The notes under the pieces are model-generated. The model made no database searches. It was not told the origin of the DNA and worked only from the letters and a program-made list of their open reading frames with translations. This document shows positions 1 to 9,072 of a stretch of DNA of 27,630 nucleotides, piece by piece. The stretch comes from Acidobacteriota bacterium. GTDB taxonomy: Bacteria; Acidobacteriota; Polarisedimenticolia; QHYA01. The position numbers and the translations under genes were made by a program. The stretch's first letter is position 1. Every line of letters begins with the position of its first letter. The stretch lies in the NCBI GenBank assembly GCA_003223995.1, contig QHYA01000154.1, positions 1-27,630 of the forward strand. Direction: 5' to 3'.

Positions 1-588
1 TGGGGAGGCTTCCTCTGGGACTACCAGAAGGTGGTCAAGAAGAAGGCCGAGATGTTGGAGTTCTCCTCGCTCGACTATCTTCAGGACAACTGGCCTGCGG
101 GTCACGTTGCCGGCGTGATCGACTTCTTGGACGCGACCCTCGGACTCCTGGACGCAGACTACACGCTGAACAACAGCAGGGCGGCCGGACTCATCTACGG
201 AGCCGCCGCCTCCCGCGGCATCTTCAGTCCCATTCCTTACGGCTCAGACCAGCCGTCGCTCATCTACTTCGGTTTTGAGGGCAAGGGGAAGCTGAGATCA
301 GTTGGCTGGGTGCACGTCCCCAACAAGGATGTTCCTTACTTCTTCAGCGCTCCGGCCGGCAGCACGGTCTCGATAAGGGTCCGGTCCGCCGGAGCCTTCT
401 CCCCGAACTTCTTTCTGGGGAGCATCGGGTCTGCTTTCAGCCTCATCTCCTACCCGGCGACACAGTCGCCCACATTGGCCACACTGACGACCGTGCTTCC
501 TCCGACCGATGGCGTTTACTTGCTCGACGTTTTTGGCGCCGACGAGATCACGACGGGCGGGTTTCAGGTCCTGATCGCGATCAAGTAG
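1..588 (+). CDS. C-terminal part of an unrecognised, probably secreted protein (5' truncated by window edge)
   Basis: The frame is open from base 1 and stops at 586-588, so the true start lies outside the window; the first internal start-like codon (GTG at 31) is not needed. The visible 195 residues open with an aromatic stretch (WGGFLWDY), continue through a helical part with ADYTLNNSR and an ASRGIFS segment, and end in a beta-rich, Ser/Gly/Pro-rich domain. Helix-rich ends with an AD...N.SR...RG pattern occur at the C-terminus of some secreted zinc metallopeptidases (M4/M36-like), but no HExxH is visible here, so that is only a guess. The terminal beta domain could be a pre-peptidase-like or secretion-associated module. 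It is convergent with the cupin gene on the other strand. Confidence 0.6.
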   Translation, partial: WGGFLWDYQKVVKKKAEMLEFSSLDYLQDNWPAGHVAGVIDFLDATLGLLDADYTLNNSRAAGLIYGAAASRGIFSPIPYGSDQPSLIYFGFEGKGKLRSVGWVHVPNKDVPYFFSAPAGSTVSIRVRSAGAFSPNFFLGSIGSAFSLISYPATQSPTLATLTTVLPPTDGVYLLDVFGADEITTGGFQVLIAIK

Positions 589-665
589 GCTCTCGCCGTT
601 GCAAGGGTCGCACTCCACCCGCGACGCGCAGACCGTCAGGCCGACCTGCTTGCCGCGCGCCGGAT

Positions 666-1055
666 TCAAGCCTGGCGCTTCATCCACGACGGAAAAGCGT
701 AAGCCTTTCCGGGCGCCCCCCCGAGGGCGAGGATCGTCACACCCGCGGCGCCAGGCAGGATCCTGCGCTTTTGGTTGGCGCCGACACGGGCGAGAATACC
801 AGGCGCGAGATGCCACCTTTCCCCTTCGGCCTCGAGCGTTGCGCTTCCCTCGAGTACGACGTACGCCTCCTCCTGGCCGTCCCCCGTGTGGTCGTGCTCG
901 GGATACCCTGTCCAGTTCGGCGGCAGCCTCAAGACGTTCATGCCCCACGCCGTGACGCCGATGCTCCTTCCCGCGTACAGAAACTGGCCTGGCGGCGCGG
1001 CCGTGCCTTGGTAGCTCTCGAGTTCATCGAAGCGCTTCACGGTTACGTCAGCCAT
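666..1055 (-). CDS. Small single-domain cupin protein
   Basis: A 129-residue protein that is one cupin beta-barrel. The first cupin motif is visible around residues 50-70: a Gly, then the H54-D-H56 pair, acidic residues E62/E63, and G70 closing the motif, which would bind one metal ion. The second motif is weak, with no clear His. The ATG at 1055 is chosen because a GGGAGG ribosome binding site lies just upstream; a longer frame upstream is low-complexity and overlaps the tail of the neighbouring acyl-CoA dehydrogenase gene. The substrate cannot be told from sequence; small cupins of this type include isomerases, dioxygenases and sensor-like proteins. It lies 49 bp after the acyl-CoA dehydrogenase remnant on the same strand and may be co-transcribed. 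Confidence 0.8.
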   Translation of the reverse strand: MADVTVKRFDELESYQGTAAPPGQFLYAGRSIGVTAWGMNVLRLPPNWTGYPEHDHTGDGQEEAYVVLEGSATLEAEGERWHLAPGILARVGANQKRRILPGAAGVTILALGGAPGKAYAFPSWMKRQA

Positions 1056-1104
1056 GCGTCCTCCCGTAGACAGTTGCGGCAGCGGGGATGCTCGGCCCCT
1101 TGAT

Positions 1105-2996
1105 TCACGGCGCCGCGCTGCGCCCCCTGGTTGCTGCCGCCACGCTCGAGGTCGCATCGGTCGATGCCGCCGCTCCCGAGGCCCCAGCGCTCGGGGCCCC
1201 CACGGCCCGACTCGTCGCGGCTGACGTCGCCGCGGCAGAAGGGACCTCCGCGACCGGAGCCCCGGCAGGGGTCGACGCGGGCTCCCAGAACATGATCCCC
1301 TTCTCGAGCCAGGACTGACGCCCCTCGAGCACCGAACGCGCCATCCGGTACTTGCGCACATCGTCATTGCGCCATATGCCCCGGAAATGGGCCGCGATGC
1401 GCCGGCGCGCGCCGCGGCAGAACAGGTCCGCCAGAGAGACGGCCTCACGTCCTTCCGGACTGCCTCCACGCGAGAAGCTGTGGGCACGAGAGAGGCTCGC
1501 GGCCATGGCGAACAACTCCGCACCGATGTCCACGGCACGAAACAGCAACGCCTGCTTCTTCTCCAGCTTTCCCTGGTAGATCAGCATGGCATGGAAGAAC
1601 GTTCGCGCCAGCTTGCGGCTCGCGCGGTCGATGTAGCGGACATGGCGGGCCAGCGGGCCGAACTGGCCGTAGCGCGGCCACCAGCCCCAGCCGAACCACC
1701 GGCTCGGATACCAGAGCATATAGAAAGCGATGATCCGGGGGATCGCCTTCCACTTCGTGGCGGTGGTCGCTTGCGGATCCACGAGCGCTCCGGCGATGGC
1801 CAGGTGCCTATCCACAGCCTCGCGTGCGATGAACAGGTGCATGATCTCGCTGGAACCTTCGAAGATGAGGTTGATCCGGAAGTCCCTCATCATCCTCTCG
1901 ACCGGGACCGGCTCCTCCCCGCGCGCCGCCAGAGAGTCGGCGGTTTCGTATCCACGGCCCCCGCGCACCTGCACGGTCCGGTCCACGCACTGCCAGCCCA
2001 TCTCGGTGTTGAACAGCTTGGCCACGGCCGCTTCGAGCCGGATGTCGTATCCGCCGCGGTCGGCCATCTGCGAGGACAGCTCGGAGATCGACTCCATGGC
2101 GAAGGTTTCGGCCGCCATGTCCGCCAGGATCTGCGCGATGGCCTCGTGCTTGCCGATGGGCTGGCCCCACTGGACCCTCTTGCCGGCCCATTCCCGGCAG
2201 ATCTTCAGGCACAGCTTCGCCGTTCCAGCGGCGGCGGCCGGCAGCGTGAGCCGCCCCGTGTTGAGCGTGACGAGGGCGAGCTTCAGGCCCAACCCCTCCC
2301 CCCAGAGGAGATCTTCCGCGTGTCCGGATGGCGCGCCATCACGACCAAGAGCTCGGCGACGGTGCCATTCGTGCACCAGAGCTTCTCTCCGTTGATGATG
2401 TAGGCCGACCCGTCCGGTGTCCGCTCCGCGGTCGTCGAGAGCCTTGCAGGGTCGGAGCCGACGTCTTTCTCGGTGAGAGCGAAGGCCGAGATCGCCCCCG
2501 CCGCCAACCTCGGGAGGTATCTCCTCTTCTGATCGGGGGTCCCGAACAGCTTCAGCGGCTGAGGAACGCCGATCGACTGGTGAGCCGACAGCAGCGCGGA
2601 GATGTTGCCGTCCACGCTGCCGATCATCTCCATGATGCGTCCGTACTGAACCTGGTTGAACCCGAGCCCGCCGTACTCCTTGGGGATCTTCATCCCGAAA
2701 GCACCGAGCTCCCGCAGTCCGTCGACGACATCGGTGGGGATCTTCCCCTCGCGGTCGATCCGGTCGGAGTCGACGTTCTCCCGAAGGAACCGAACGAGCC
2801 GGTCGCGGAAGTCGAGGTATTCCTGTGACGCAACGTCCACCTCGGGAAAGGGATGGATGAGGTCGAGGTGGAAGCTTCCGAGGTAAAGCTCCTTGAGGAA
2901 GCTCGGCTGCTTCCACTCGGCCTCGCGGGCCTCCTCGGCAACCTGCCGTGCCTCGACCTCTGCCGCCGTCCGGAGCTCTAGCTCGGGATCCTTCAT
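1105..2996 (-). pseudogene. Acyl-CoA dehydrogenase (FadE10-like, long form), broken by an internal deletion and frameshift
   Basis: Two frames together give one long acyl-CoA dehydrogenase. The 5' part runs from the ATG at 2996 (AGGAAGGG upstream) to about 2314 and carries the N-terminal domain, with KIPKEYGGLG and the flavin-contacting FALTEKDVGSD. The 3' part resumes in another frame at about 2314 with DLLWGEGLGLKLALV, then NTGRLTLPA, the FEGSSEIM segment and a C-terminal extension rich in Trp and Arg. In relatives about 45 residues lie between MARHPDTRK and the LLWGEG motif; these are absent and the frame changes at an AGATCT (2309-2314). Read straight through, the first frame stops at TGA 2285-2283. 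The last ~55 residues are Ala/Ser/Thr-rich and low-complexity. The intact family performs FAD-dependent oxidation of acyl-CoA. As given, the gene cannot make a normal enzyme; an assembly error is possible. Confidence 0.85.
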
Positions 2997-3026
2997 CCTG
3001 TGTCCGTCCCTTCCTAGATGGGTGGA

Positions 3027-3055
3027 CTTATATAATGGGGCAAATTCGCGGAAAA
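3027..3055 (-). promoter_or_regulatory. Possible weak promoter upstream of the acyl-CoA dehydrogenase gene
   Basis: In the 101-bp gap between the Asp-box gene and the acyl-CoA dehydrogenase start, the minus strand reads TTTTCC (3055-3050), a 17-bp spacer, then TATAAG (3032-3027). The -10 is fair and the -35 poor. This AT-rich patch stands out in GC-rich surroundings. The same patch contains TATAAT on the plus strand, so the orientation is uncertain. Confidence 0.25.
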
Positions 3056-3097
3056 AGCTCGACACTCCGAGGTGGAGGAGACGGCGGTGCGTGGCGG

Positions 3098-5812
3098 TTA
3101 CCGCGTCTCCAGACCCTCGGCGATGTCGACCTTCAGCTTCTGCTTCTGCTCGGTCTTGCCCCAGGTCATCTTCACCGTATAGTCGCCCGGCTTGATGAAC
3201 TTGGCACCTTCCCCGCCGTACTCGTTGAGGAGATCCTTGGTCGGCTTGAGGTCCCAGTTGACCCGGTTGATGCCGGGCGTGCCTGGCATGGTCAGGTTTG
3301 CCACCGGCTGGTCCAAGGGGTTGCTGATCGCGATCTTCACAGGATCGCCGGTGTACTCCCTCACCCAGACGCTGATCAGCGCCCCTTCGGGGGGGTTGGC
3401 GCCGCGGAACACGGCCTGGCCGTTCCAGTCCGCGAAACCGGGAAGAAGGTTCGTCCCGAAGCCCGGGCGCGGCTCGAAGAGGTAGGCGTCCTTGCCCTGG
3501 ACCTCTGCGGTCAGGGTTTCGAGCGGGCGAATGTCATCGATGATGAACAAGCTGCGGCCGTGCGTGGCGATCACCAGGTCGCGGTCCCGGGGATGGATGG
3601 CGAGATCGTCCACGGCGACGGTCGGAAGCTCGCCGAGCTTGACCCAGCGACCTCCCCGGTCGAGGCTCGCGTAGAGACCGAACTCCGTCCCGGCGAAGAG
3701 CAGATCGGGGTTGCTCGGGTCCTCCCGTACGACCTTCACGGGACCGTCGATGGGGAGATCCGAGGAGATGTTCTTCCAGCTCCTTCCCAGATCCTCCGTC
3801 CGGAAGACCAGCGGGGCGTAGTTGCCCGAACGGTGAGCGTCCACCGCGAGGATGGCGACGTTCGGATCGTGCCAGCCGGCCTCGACCCGGCTGATCCACT
3901 CTCCCCTGGCGGCGGGCGGCAGCTTCGAGGAGAGGTCTGTCCAGCTTTCGCCCTCGTTCTCCGTGACCCAGAGCTTCCCGTCGTCCGTCCCCGCCCACAG
4001 AAGGCCGGCCTTCAGGGGGGATTCGGCCAACGCGTAAACGACACCGTAGCTCTCCGCCCCGCTCCCGGTGGCCGTGGTCTTCTCCGGGTCCCGCGTGGAG
4101 AGGTCGGGGCTGATCAGCTTCCACTGCTCGCCCCGCTCGGTGAGCCGGAACACACGATTGCCGGCGAGGTACATCGTCCCCTTCGCGTGGCAACTGCCGA
4201 TGAGCGGGGAGTTCCAATGAAATCGGAACGCAGGATGCCCTTCGGCCGGCTGCGGAGGAAGCTCCTTCATCTCTCCGTTTTTCAGATTGAACCGGTGCAC
4301 CACTCCGTTCTGCGATTCGGCGAAGATGACATTCGGCTCCTCGCCATCGAAGACGCAGTAGAAACCGTCGCCACCGCCGATGTTGGTCCAGTCGCTGTTG
4401 AGGATCCCTTCCTTCGAGCGCGTGCTGCTCGGGCCGAACCAGTTGCTGTTGTCCTGCAGGCCCCCGCAGATCCGGTAGGGGACGCTGGAGTCGACGGAGA
4501 TCCTGTAGAACTCGCCGGCAGACATGCGGTTGAGATGCTCCCAGCTCTTGCCGTTATCGAAGCTCTGATAGGCGCCTCCATCGGTGCCAATGATGAGCCG
4601 CTTCGGGTTGCGCGGGTCGATCGCCAGGGCATGGCAGTCGGGATGGACCTTCTGGAAGAGCTCCTCGCGGAAGGAGCCGCCTGCGTCGTCGCTCACGTGC
4701 AGGCCGAACCCCAGCAGATAGACCCGCTTGTCGTTTTCCGGGTCCACTCGGATCTGGCTGAAATAGAACGGGCGCGGATCGATCGGGCTCACGCGCGTCC
4801 AGCTCTCTCCACCGTCTTCGGACCGGAACACACCGCCGCGCTTGCTGCGCAGGTCCCACAGGATGCTCCCCCCTTCGTCGCTCTGAACGATGGCGTAGAG
4901 GATCCTGGGATTCTTCGGAAAGACCGCGAGGCCGACGCGGCCTGTGGTGGGAAGCCCCTTGGAGAGCTTCTTCCAGCTCGCCCCCCCGTCCGTGCTCTTG
5001 AAGATGCCGCCCATGTCCTTGCCGTCAGTCGCTTCCGGGCCTGTGAGCAGCGACCAGGGCCTCCGGCGGCGGGCGTAGAGGACGGCGTAGATCGTGTCGG
5101 GGGCAGTCGGGTCGATGGCGACCTCGCCGCAGCCGACTCTGTCGGAATACGGCTCCGGGGCCCGCAGCAGCGCGTTCCAGGTCTTGCCGCCGTCCGTCGT
5201 CTTGAACAGCCCCCGTCCGGGGCTCGGGCTCCAGAGGTCGCCAAGAGCCGCGACCCAAGCGGTGTTCGGGTCCTTCGGATGCACGAGGATGCGCCCGATC
5301 ACCTTGCTTTCCTTCAGTCCCACGTTGGTCCAGGTTCCTCCGCCGTCCGTCGAGCGATAGACGCCGTTTCCCCAGCCCGAGCTGTTGCGGTCGTTGGCCT
5401 CTCCCGTGCCGACCCAGACGACCTTGGGGTCCGACGGGGCGATCGCGACGGCGCCGATCGATGCGACGGCCTCCTTCTCGAAGATCGCGTCGAAGGTCCC
5501 CCCGTTGTTGGAGGTCTTCATCACGCCGCCCGTCCCCAGGCCGATGTAGAAGGTGAAGAGGTCCTGAGGGTCGAAGGCGATCTCGGAGACGCGCCCTGCC
5601 ATGACGGCCGGGCCGATGCTTCGAGCCTTCAGCCCCTTGAGCATCACGGCGCTCAGTCTCGATGCCCAAGAGATTGAGCTATGCGCAGCTGCGGTGGCCT
5701 CCGCACGATCCTCTCCTCGTGCCCCCGCCTTCCGGGCGGCCGACACTGGCCCCAGCGCCACAGCTCCGAGCAAGATGAGCACCGTCAAGAAACTCATTCG
5801 TGAAGAACGCAT
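3098..5812 (-). CDS. Secreted Asp-box (BNR) / sortilin VPS10-like beta-propeller protein
   Basis: A 904-residue exported protein. The N-terminus has an Arg-containing basic end followed by a hydrophobic core (SFLTVLILLGAVALG) ending near VSA, a signal peptide. The body contains at least nine Asp-box motifs of the form S/T-x-D-x-G-x-S/T-W, for example STDGGGTW, TTDGGKTW, STDGGASW, SEDGGESW, SFDNGKSW, TENEGESW and TEDLGRSW, each with a preceding P/DP...V/I...G repeat. This is the layout of VPS10/sortilin-type or photosystem-stability-factor-like propellers. The C-terminal ~130 residues form a beta-rich domain. The ATG at 5812 is chosen for its AGAGGGA site 5 bases upstream; the long open frame beyond it overlaps the methyltransferase and is a shadow. 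Annotations of relatives as glycosyl hydrolases are not supported by visible catalytic residues. Role: probably binding or polymer handling outside the cytoplasm. Confidence 0.88.
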   Translation of the reverse strand: MRSSRMSFLTVLILLGAVALGPVSAARKAGARGEDRAEATAAAHSSISWASRLSAVMLKGLKARSIGPAVMAGRVSEIAFDPQDLFTFYIGLGTGGVMKTSNNGGTFDAIFEKEAVASIGAVAIAPSDPKVVWVGTGEANDRNSSGWGNGVYRSTDGGGTWTNVGLKESKVIGRILVHPKDPNTAWVAALGDLWSPSPGRGLFKTTDGGKTWNALLRAPEPYSDRVGCGEVAIDPTAPDTIYAVLYARRRRPWSLLTGPEATDGKDMGGIFKSTDGGASWKKLSKGLPTTGRVGLAVFPKNPRILYAIVQSDEGGSILWDLRSKRGGVFRSEDGGESWTRVSPIDPRPFYFSQIRVDPENDKRVYLLGFGLHVSDDAGGSFREELFQKVHPDCHALAIDPRNPKRLIIGTDGGAYQSFDNGKSWEHLNRMSAGEFYRISVDSSVPYRICGGLQDNSNWFGPSSTRSKEGILNSDWTNIGGGDGFYCVFDGEEPNVIFAESQNGVVHRFNLKNGEMKELPPQPAEGHPAFRFHWNSPLIGSCHAKGTMYLAGNRVFRLTERGEQWKLISPDLSTRDPEKTTATGSGAESYGVVYALAESPLKAGLLWAGTDDGKLWVTENEGESWTDLSSKLPPAARGEWISRVEAGWHDPNVAILAVDAHRSGNYAPLVFRTEDLGRSWKNISSDLPIDGPVKVVREDPSNPDLLFAGTEFGLYASLDRGGRWVKLGELPTVAVDDLAIHPRDRDLVIATHGRSLFIIDDIRPLETLTAEVQGKDAYLFEPRPGFGTNLLPGFADWNGQAVFRGANPPEGALISVWVREYTGDPVKIAISNPLDQPVANLTMPGTPGINRVNWDLKPTKDLLNEYGGEGAKFIKPGDYTVKMTWGKTEQKQKLKVDIAEGLETR

Positions 5813-5838
5813 CGAGCTCCCTCTATCAGCAGCGCATT

Positions 5839-6648
5839 CTACGGATTTCCACCGGCGAGACCAGCGGCGGTGACGGGCGATCGGCAGATCAGGGCGAATA
5901 CGCGGTGTGGCACGGAGAGGGGCTCGGCGGGAAACCGCTCCTCGAGAAGACCGCGCAGCTCCTGATCGAACCGCGCCACCCTCTCGGCAGGCAAGCTCGC
6001 TCCCACTCCAGCGCTCGCCCTGATGCGGGCCCGCCAGCCCGAGTGGGTGTAGGGGGCCTCGGTATCGAAGGAGAAGGTCTCGATGTGCCGGAAGCCGGCG
6101 AGGGCGACATCCCGCAGCCATGCGGGATGGACCCCCGAGCCTCCCCCGAGGCCCCAGGCCGGGTTGTGATGCTCGATCAACTGCTCCGTCGCCTCGGCGA
6201 CATTGCCCGGCAGGGGGATCCAGTTGAAATGGGCGATGAGGAGCCAGCCTCCGGGAACAAGCAAACGGCGAACCTCCTGCGCCGCGCGAGGCCGGTCGAA
6301 CCAGTGCCAGCACTGCCCCGCGGCGACCCCATCGAAGCTCTCTCCGGGAAGGCCGGTCTGCTCGGCCGCTGCCAGCCTGAACTCCACGGCGCGACCTTCG
6401 CCGGCCGCCAGCCGCCGGGCCTCCTCCAGGAGGGCAGGGGCGATATCGATCCCGGTCGCCAGGCAGCCCCGGGCGGCGAAGCCTCGCGCCATGGTGCCCG
6501 CGCCGGTGCCGAGATCCACAACGCGCTGCCCCGGTAGCCCGACTCCGAAGCCCGCCAGCCGTTCGAACAATTCCTCGGGGAAGCCCGCCCGGTGGCGCGC
6601 ATAGTCGCCGGCGGTCTTTCCGAAATCGACTGCCGAAGGATCGATCAA
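5839..6648 (-). CDS. Class I SAM-dependent methyltransferase
   Basis: A 269-residue protein with a Rossmann-type methyltransferase fold. Motif I, VVDLGTGAGTMAR, lies at about residues 43-55, the acidic end of strand 2 is GIDIAP, and the post-motif pattern FDGVAAGQCWHWFD is typical of UbiE/TPMT-like methyltransferases of the Methyltransf_11 group, where the WHWFD segment is common in this subgroup. RRLLVPGGWLLI is motif III. The C-terminal half probably shapes the acceptor site. The substrate is unknown. It starts 24 bp downstream of panD on the same strand and ends 26 bp before the Asp-box gene start, so it likely shares a transcript with the pantothenate genes, though no pathway link is evident. 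Confidence 0.85.
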   Translation of the reverse strand: MIDPSAVDFGKTAGDYARHRAGFPEELFERLAGFGVGLPGQRVVDLGTGAGTMARGFAARGCLATGIDIAPALLEEARRLAAGEGRAVEFRLAAAEQTGLPGESFDGVAAGQCWHWFDRPRAAQEVRRLLVPGGWLLIAHFNWIPLPGNVAEATEQLIEHHNPAWGLGGGSGVHPAWLRDVALAGFRHIETFSFDTEAPYTHSGWRARIRASAGVGASLPAERVARFDQELRGLLEERFPAEPLSVPHRVFALICRSPVTAAGLAGGNP

Positions 6649-6672
6649 GGATCGGCCCCTCCCCCGCCCCCT

Positions 6673-7059
6673 TCAGGGAACGCGCGTCCGGGATCTCTCC
6701 TCTCGCCTGACAGTGCGGATCCGGTTGCGCTCGTCCACCAGAACGATCCGGGGACGGTGGAGGGGGGCCTCGGCTTCCGGGACGGAAGCGTAGGCGGCGA
6801 CGATGATCCGCTCGCCGACGGATGCGAGGTGGGCCGCCGCGCCGTTGACGCAGCAGACGCCGCTTCCCGGCTCCCCTTCGATCATGTAGGTGGAAAACCG
6901 CGTCCCCCGGGTGATGTTGTAGATGTCGACCTTCTCGTAGGAGACCAGCCCCGCCGCCTCCATCAGATCTCCATCCAGCGTCAAGCTTCCTTCGTAGTCG
7001 AGGTCCGCCTCGGTCACGGTGACCCGGTGAACCTTGGCTCGGAGCATCTCACGGAACAT
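6673..7059 (-). CDS. panD: Aspartate 1-decarboxylase, pyruvoyl-dependent
   Basis: A 128-residue protein that converts L-aspartate to beta-alanine for pantothenate synthesis. The proenzyme self-cleaves at a Gly-Ser bond to make the pyruvoyl cofactor; here the YEGS motif places the site at G24-S25, the same numbers as in E. coli. VNGAAAH and the RFSTY segment are also conserved. I chose the ATG at 7059 because GGAAGG lies 6 bases upstream and the start then matches the E. coli protein; an ATG at 7065 sits directly against that site. The gene overlaps the end of panC by 11 bp, indicating coupled translation in a panB-panC-panD unit. Confidence 0.95.
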   Translation of the reverse strand: MFREMLRAKVHRVTVTEADLDYEGSLTLDGDLMEAAGLVSYEKVDIYNITRGTRFSTYMIEGEPGSGVCCVNGAAAHLASVGERIIVAAYASVPEAEAPLHRPRIVLVDERNRIRTVRREERSRTRVP

Positions 7060-8068
7060 TTTCATCCTTCCTTCCCGCAGCTTCCGGCCGGCATAATTGC
7101 GGGTCCGGTGCTGACTGCCGGGGCGCGATCTTTTCGTTTCCCAGCACCACGTTGTCGATCAGACGAGTTCCGCCGATCCGGACGGCGATCGCCACGAGCG
7201 TTGGTCCCGAGAGGCTCGCCACGGGTTCGAGGGTCTCGGGGTCCACAACCGCGACATAGTCGATCCGCGCCAGAGGCTCCTCCTCCAGCGACCCTCTCAC
7301 CGCCCCATCGATGACCGCGACGGCCCGCTCGCCCCTCGCGAAAAGACCCCGGGCCCTATGAAGGCTCCTGTCGAGGATGCGGGCGGCCTGCCGCTCCGCC
7401 GGCGAGAGAGAGGCGTTGCGCGAGGACATGGCGAGACCGTCCGTCTCCCGGACGATCGGCGCGAGGAGCAGCTCGACGTCCAGGTTCAGATCGGCCGCCA
7501 TCCGGCGGATGATCACCCATTGCTGGAAGTCCTTCGCGCCGAAGACCGCCACATCCGGCGAGATGATATTCAACAGCTTCAGCACGACCGTGGCGACGCC
7601 GCGGAAGTGCCCGGGACGGGACGCCCCGCACATCACCCTGGAGAGCCTTTCCACCTCGACCGAAGTCGAGAAGGTCGGAGGGTAGATCTCCCCCGTGGAG
7701 GGGGTGAAAAGGAACTCCACCCCCTCGCGCGCCGCCAGAACGGCGTCCCGCTCGAGATCGCGCGGATAGCGCTCGAAATCCTCCGCCGGTCCGAACTGTT
7801 TCGGATTGACGAAGATCGACAGCACCACCACGTCGGAGACCTCCCGCGCCCGCCGGACGAGAGAAAGGTGTCCCTCGTGAAGCGCTCCCATCGTCGGAAC
7901 GAACCCGAGCCGCCGCGGACCCGCTCGGCGGGCACCGGCGGGGCCTCTGCCCCTGCCGGTCTTCCCGTCCCCCTCCCCCGCCGCCTGCTCCTCCCTGCCC
8001 GCTGGCACGCCCGATCGGACGGAGCGAGAGATCTCCCTCATGCGGGAGATCCCCGTCACGATCTCCAT
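7049..8068 (-). CDS. panC: Pantothenate synthetase with an unusual N-terminal Gly/Arg-rich insertion
   Basis: A 339-residue enzyme that condenses pantoate and beta-alanine using ATP. The nucleotide-binding signature FVPTMGALHEGH is at about residues 56-67, followed by SIFVNPKQFGP, GASRPGHFRGVATVV, FGAKDFQQ and MSSRN, the KMSKS-like loop. Normal family members have about 6 residues between the first helix and the GFVPTMG strand; here roughly residues 19-53 form a Gly/Arg/Ala-rich stretch (about 7910-8014), an insertion of some 30 residues. The C-terminal ~25 residues also extend past the usual LIDN end. It overlaps panB by 13 bp and panD by 11 bp. Core motifs appear intact, so activity is likely retained. 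Confidence 0.93.
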   Translation of the reverse strand: MEIVTGISRMREISRSVRSGVPAGREEQAAGEGDGKTGRGRGPAGARRAGPRRLGFVPTMGALHEGHLSLVRRAREVSDVVVLSIFVNPKQFGPAEDFERYPRDLERDAVLAAREGVEFLFTPSTGEIYPPTFSTSVEVERLSRVMCGASRPGHFRGVATVVLKLLNIISPDVAVFGAKDFQQWVIIRRMAADLNLDVELLLAPIVRETDGLAMSSRNASLSPAERQAARILDRSLHRARGLFARGERAVAVIDGAVRGSLEEEPLARIDYVAVVDPETLEPVASLSGPTLVAIAVRIGGTRLIDNVVLGNEKIAPRQSAPDPQLCRPEAAGRKDENVP

Positions 8069-8958
8069 CGATTGCCAGGGGCCTCGGGGACCTCTCCCAA
8101 TACCGCCCTGATCCGCATCCGGAGCTCCTCCGCCGCACCCTGTGGGAGGTGATACGACTCGGCCTCCGAGGGAAAACGGCCGCCGCGAACATCCTCGGCG
8201 AACGACCCGAGGGCCAGCGTCGCGGCCGAAGCGAGGTCGGCGTAGCGCCGGACGAAGCGAGGGGGTTCACTCCCGCTCAGACCGAGCACGTCGTGGGTCA
8301 CCAGGACCTGTCCGTCGCAGTGCGGCCCGGCGCCGATCCCGATCGTCGGCACGGGGACCTCGGCCGTCACGATCTGCGCGACTTCCGCCGGCACCCCTTC
8401 CAGGACGATCGAGAAGACGCCGCAGGCCGCCAGAAGCTGCGCCTCGCGGACGAGCGCCTCGGCGGCCTCGGCCGTCCGCGCCTGGACGCGGAATCCTCCC
8501 ATCACGTGGTACGACTGCGGGGTCAGGCCAAGGTGGCCCATCACGGGGATCTCCGCCCCCAGGATCGCCTCGATGGTTCGCAGCCTCTTGCGCCCCCCTT
8601 CGATCTTCACCCCTCCGCAACCCGCCTGGGCGACGAACCGGCCGGCGTTGCGAACCGCCTCCTCCACGGAGAGGTGATAAGACAGGTAGGGCATGTCTCC
8701 GATCACGAGCGCCCTCGGGCGCGCCCGCTTCACCGCCTTCGCGTGATGGATCATCTCGTCCATCGTGACCGACAGCGTCGTCTCGTGCCCGAGACAGACC
8801 ATGGCGAGGGAGTCGCCGACCAGAATGATGTCCGCCCCCGCGTCGTCCGCCATGCGGGCCGTGGGGGCGTCGCACGCTGTGAGCATGACGATCTTCCCCA
8901 CGGACTTGCGGGCCTTGATGTCGGGGACGGTGGTGCGATGGGATGCTTGACCGCTCAC
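8056..8958 (-). CDS. panB: 3-methyl-2-oxobutanoate hydroxymethyltransferase
   Basis: A 300-residue TIM-barrel enzyme that transfers a hydroxymethyl group from 5,10-methylene-THF to ketoisovalerate, the first step to pantoate. The visible signatures are MLTACDAPTARMADDAG, VGDSLAMV (metal-binding Asp), the MGHLGLTPQS motif, the VKIEGG lysine/glutamate region and TIGIGAGPHCDGQVLV. The frame opens at a GTG at 8979, but a near-perfect AAAGGAGG lies 5 bases before the GTG at 8958, so I use that start. The 114-bp gap upstream to the kinase gene holds no other gene that I can see. The next gene, panC, overlaps by 13 bp. Confidence 0.94.
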   Translation of the reverse strand: MSGQASHRTTVPDIKARKSVGKIVMLTACDAPTARMADDAGADIILVGDSLAMVCLGHETTLSVTMDEMIHHAKAVKRARPRALVIGDMPYLSYHLSVEEAVRNAGRFVAQAGCGGVKIEGGRKRLRTIEAILGAEIPVMGHLGLTPQSYHVMGGFRVQARTAEAAEALVREAQLLAACGVFSIVLEGVPAEVAQIVTAEVPVPTIGIGAGPHCDGQVLVTHDVLGLSGSEPPRFVRRYADLASAATLALGSFAEDVRGGRFPSEAESYHLPQGAAEELRMRIRAVLGEVPEAPGNRWRS

Positions 8959-9072
8959 GGCCACCTCCTTTCTCCCCACCCGGTTCCCTCTCGTGGGATG
9001 ACGGGTTGAGGGAAAACGACCAGCGGTCCTTCTCGCGCGAGCGCGGCCGGTGTCAGCTCTCTGCCGTGTCGG

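Noticed and set aside
2948..5677. Plus-strand open frame of 909 codons
   Set aside because: It lies antisense to the Asp-box gene, has Arg/Pro/Val-rich composition with no domain, and is typical of GC-rich antisense shadows.
5813..6313. N-terminal extension of the Asp-box protein
   Set aside because: It overlaps the methyltransferase gene, is Arg/Gly-rich, and a good ribosome binding site plus signal peptide mark the later start.
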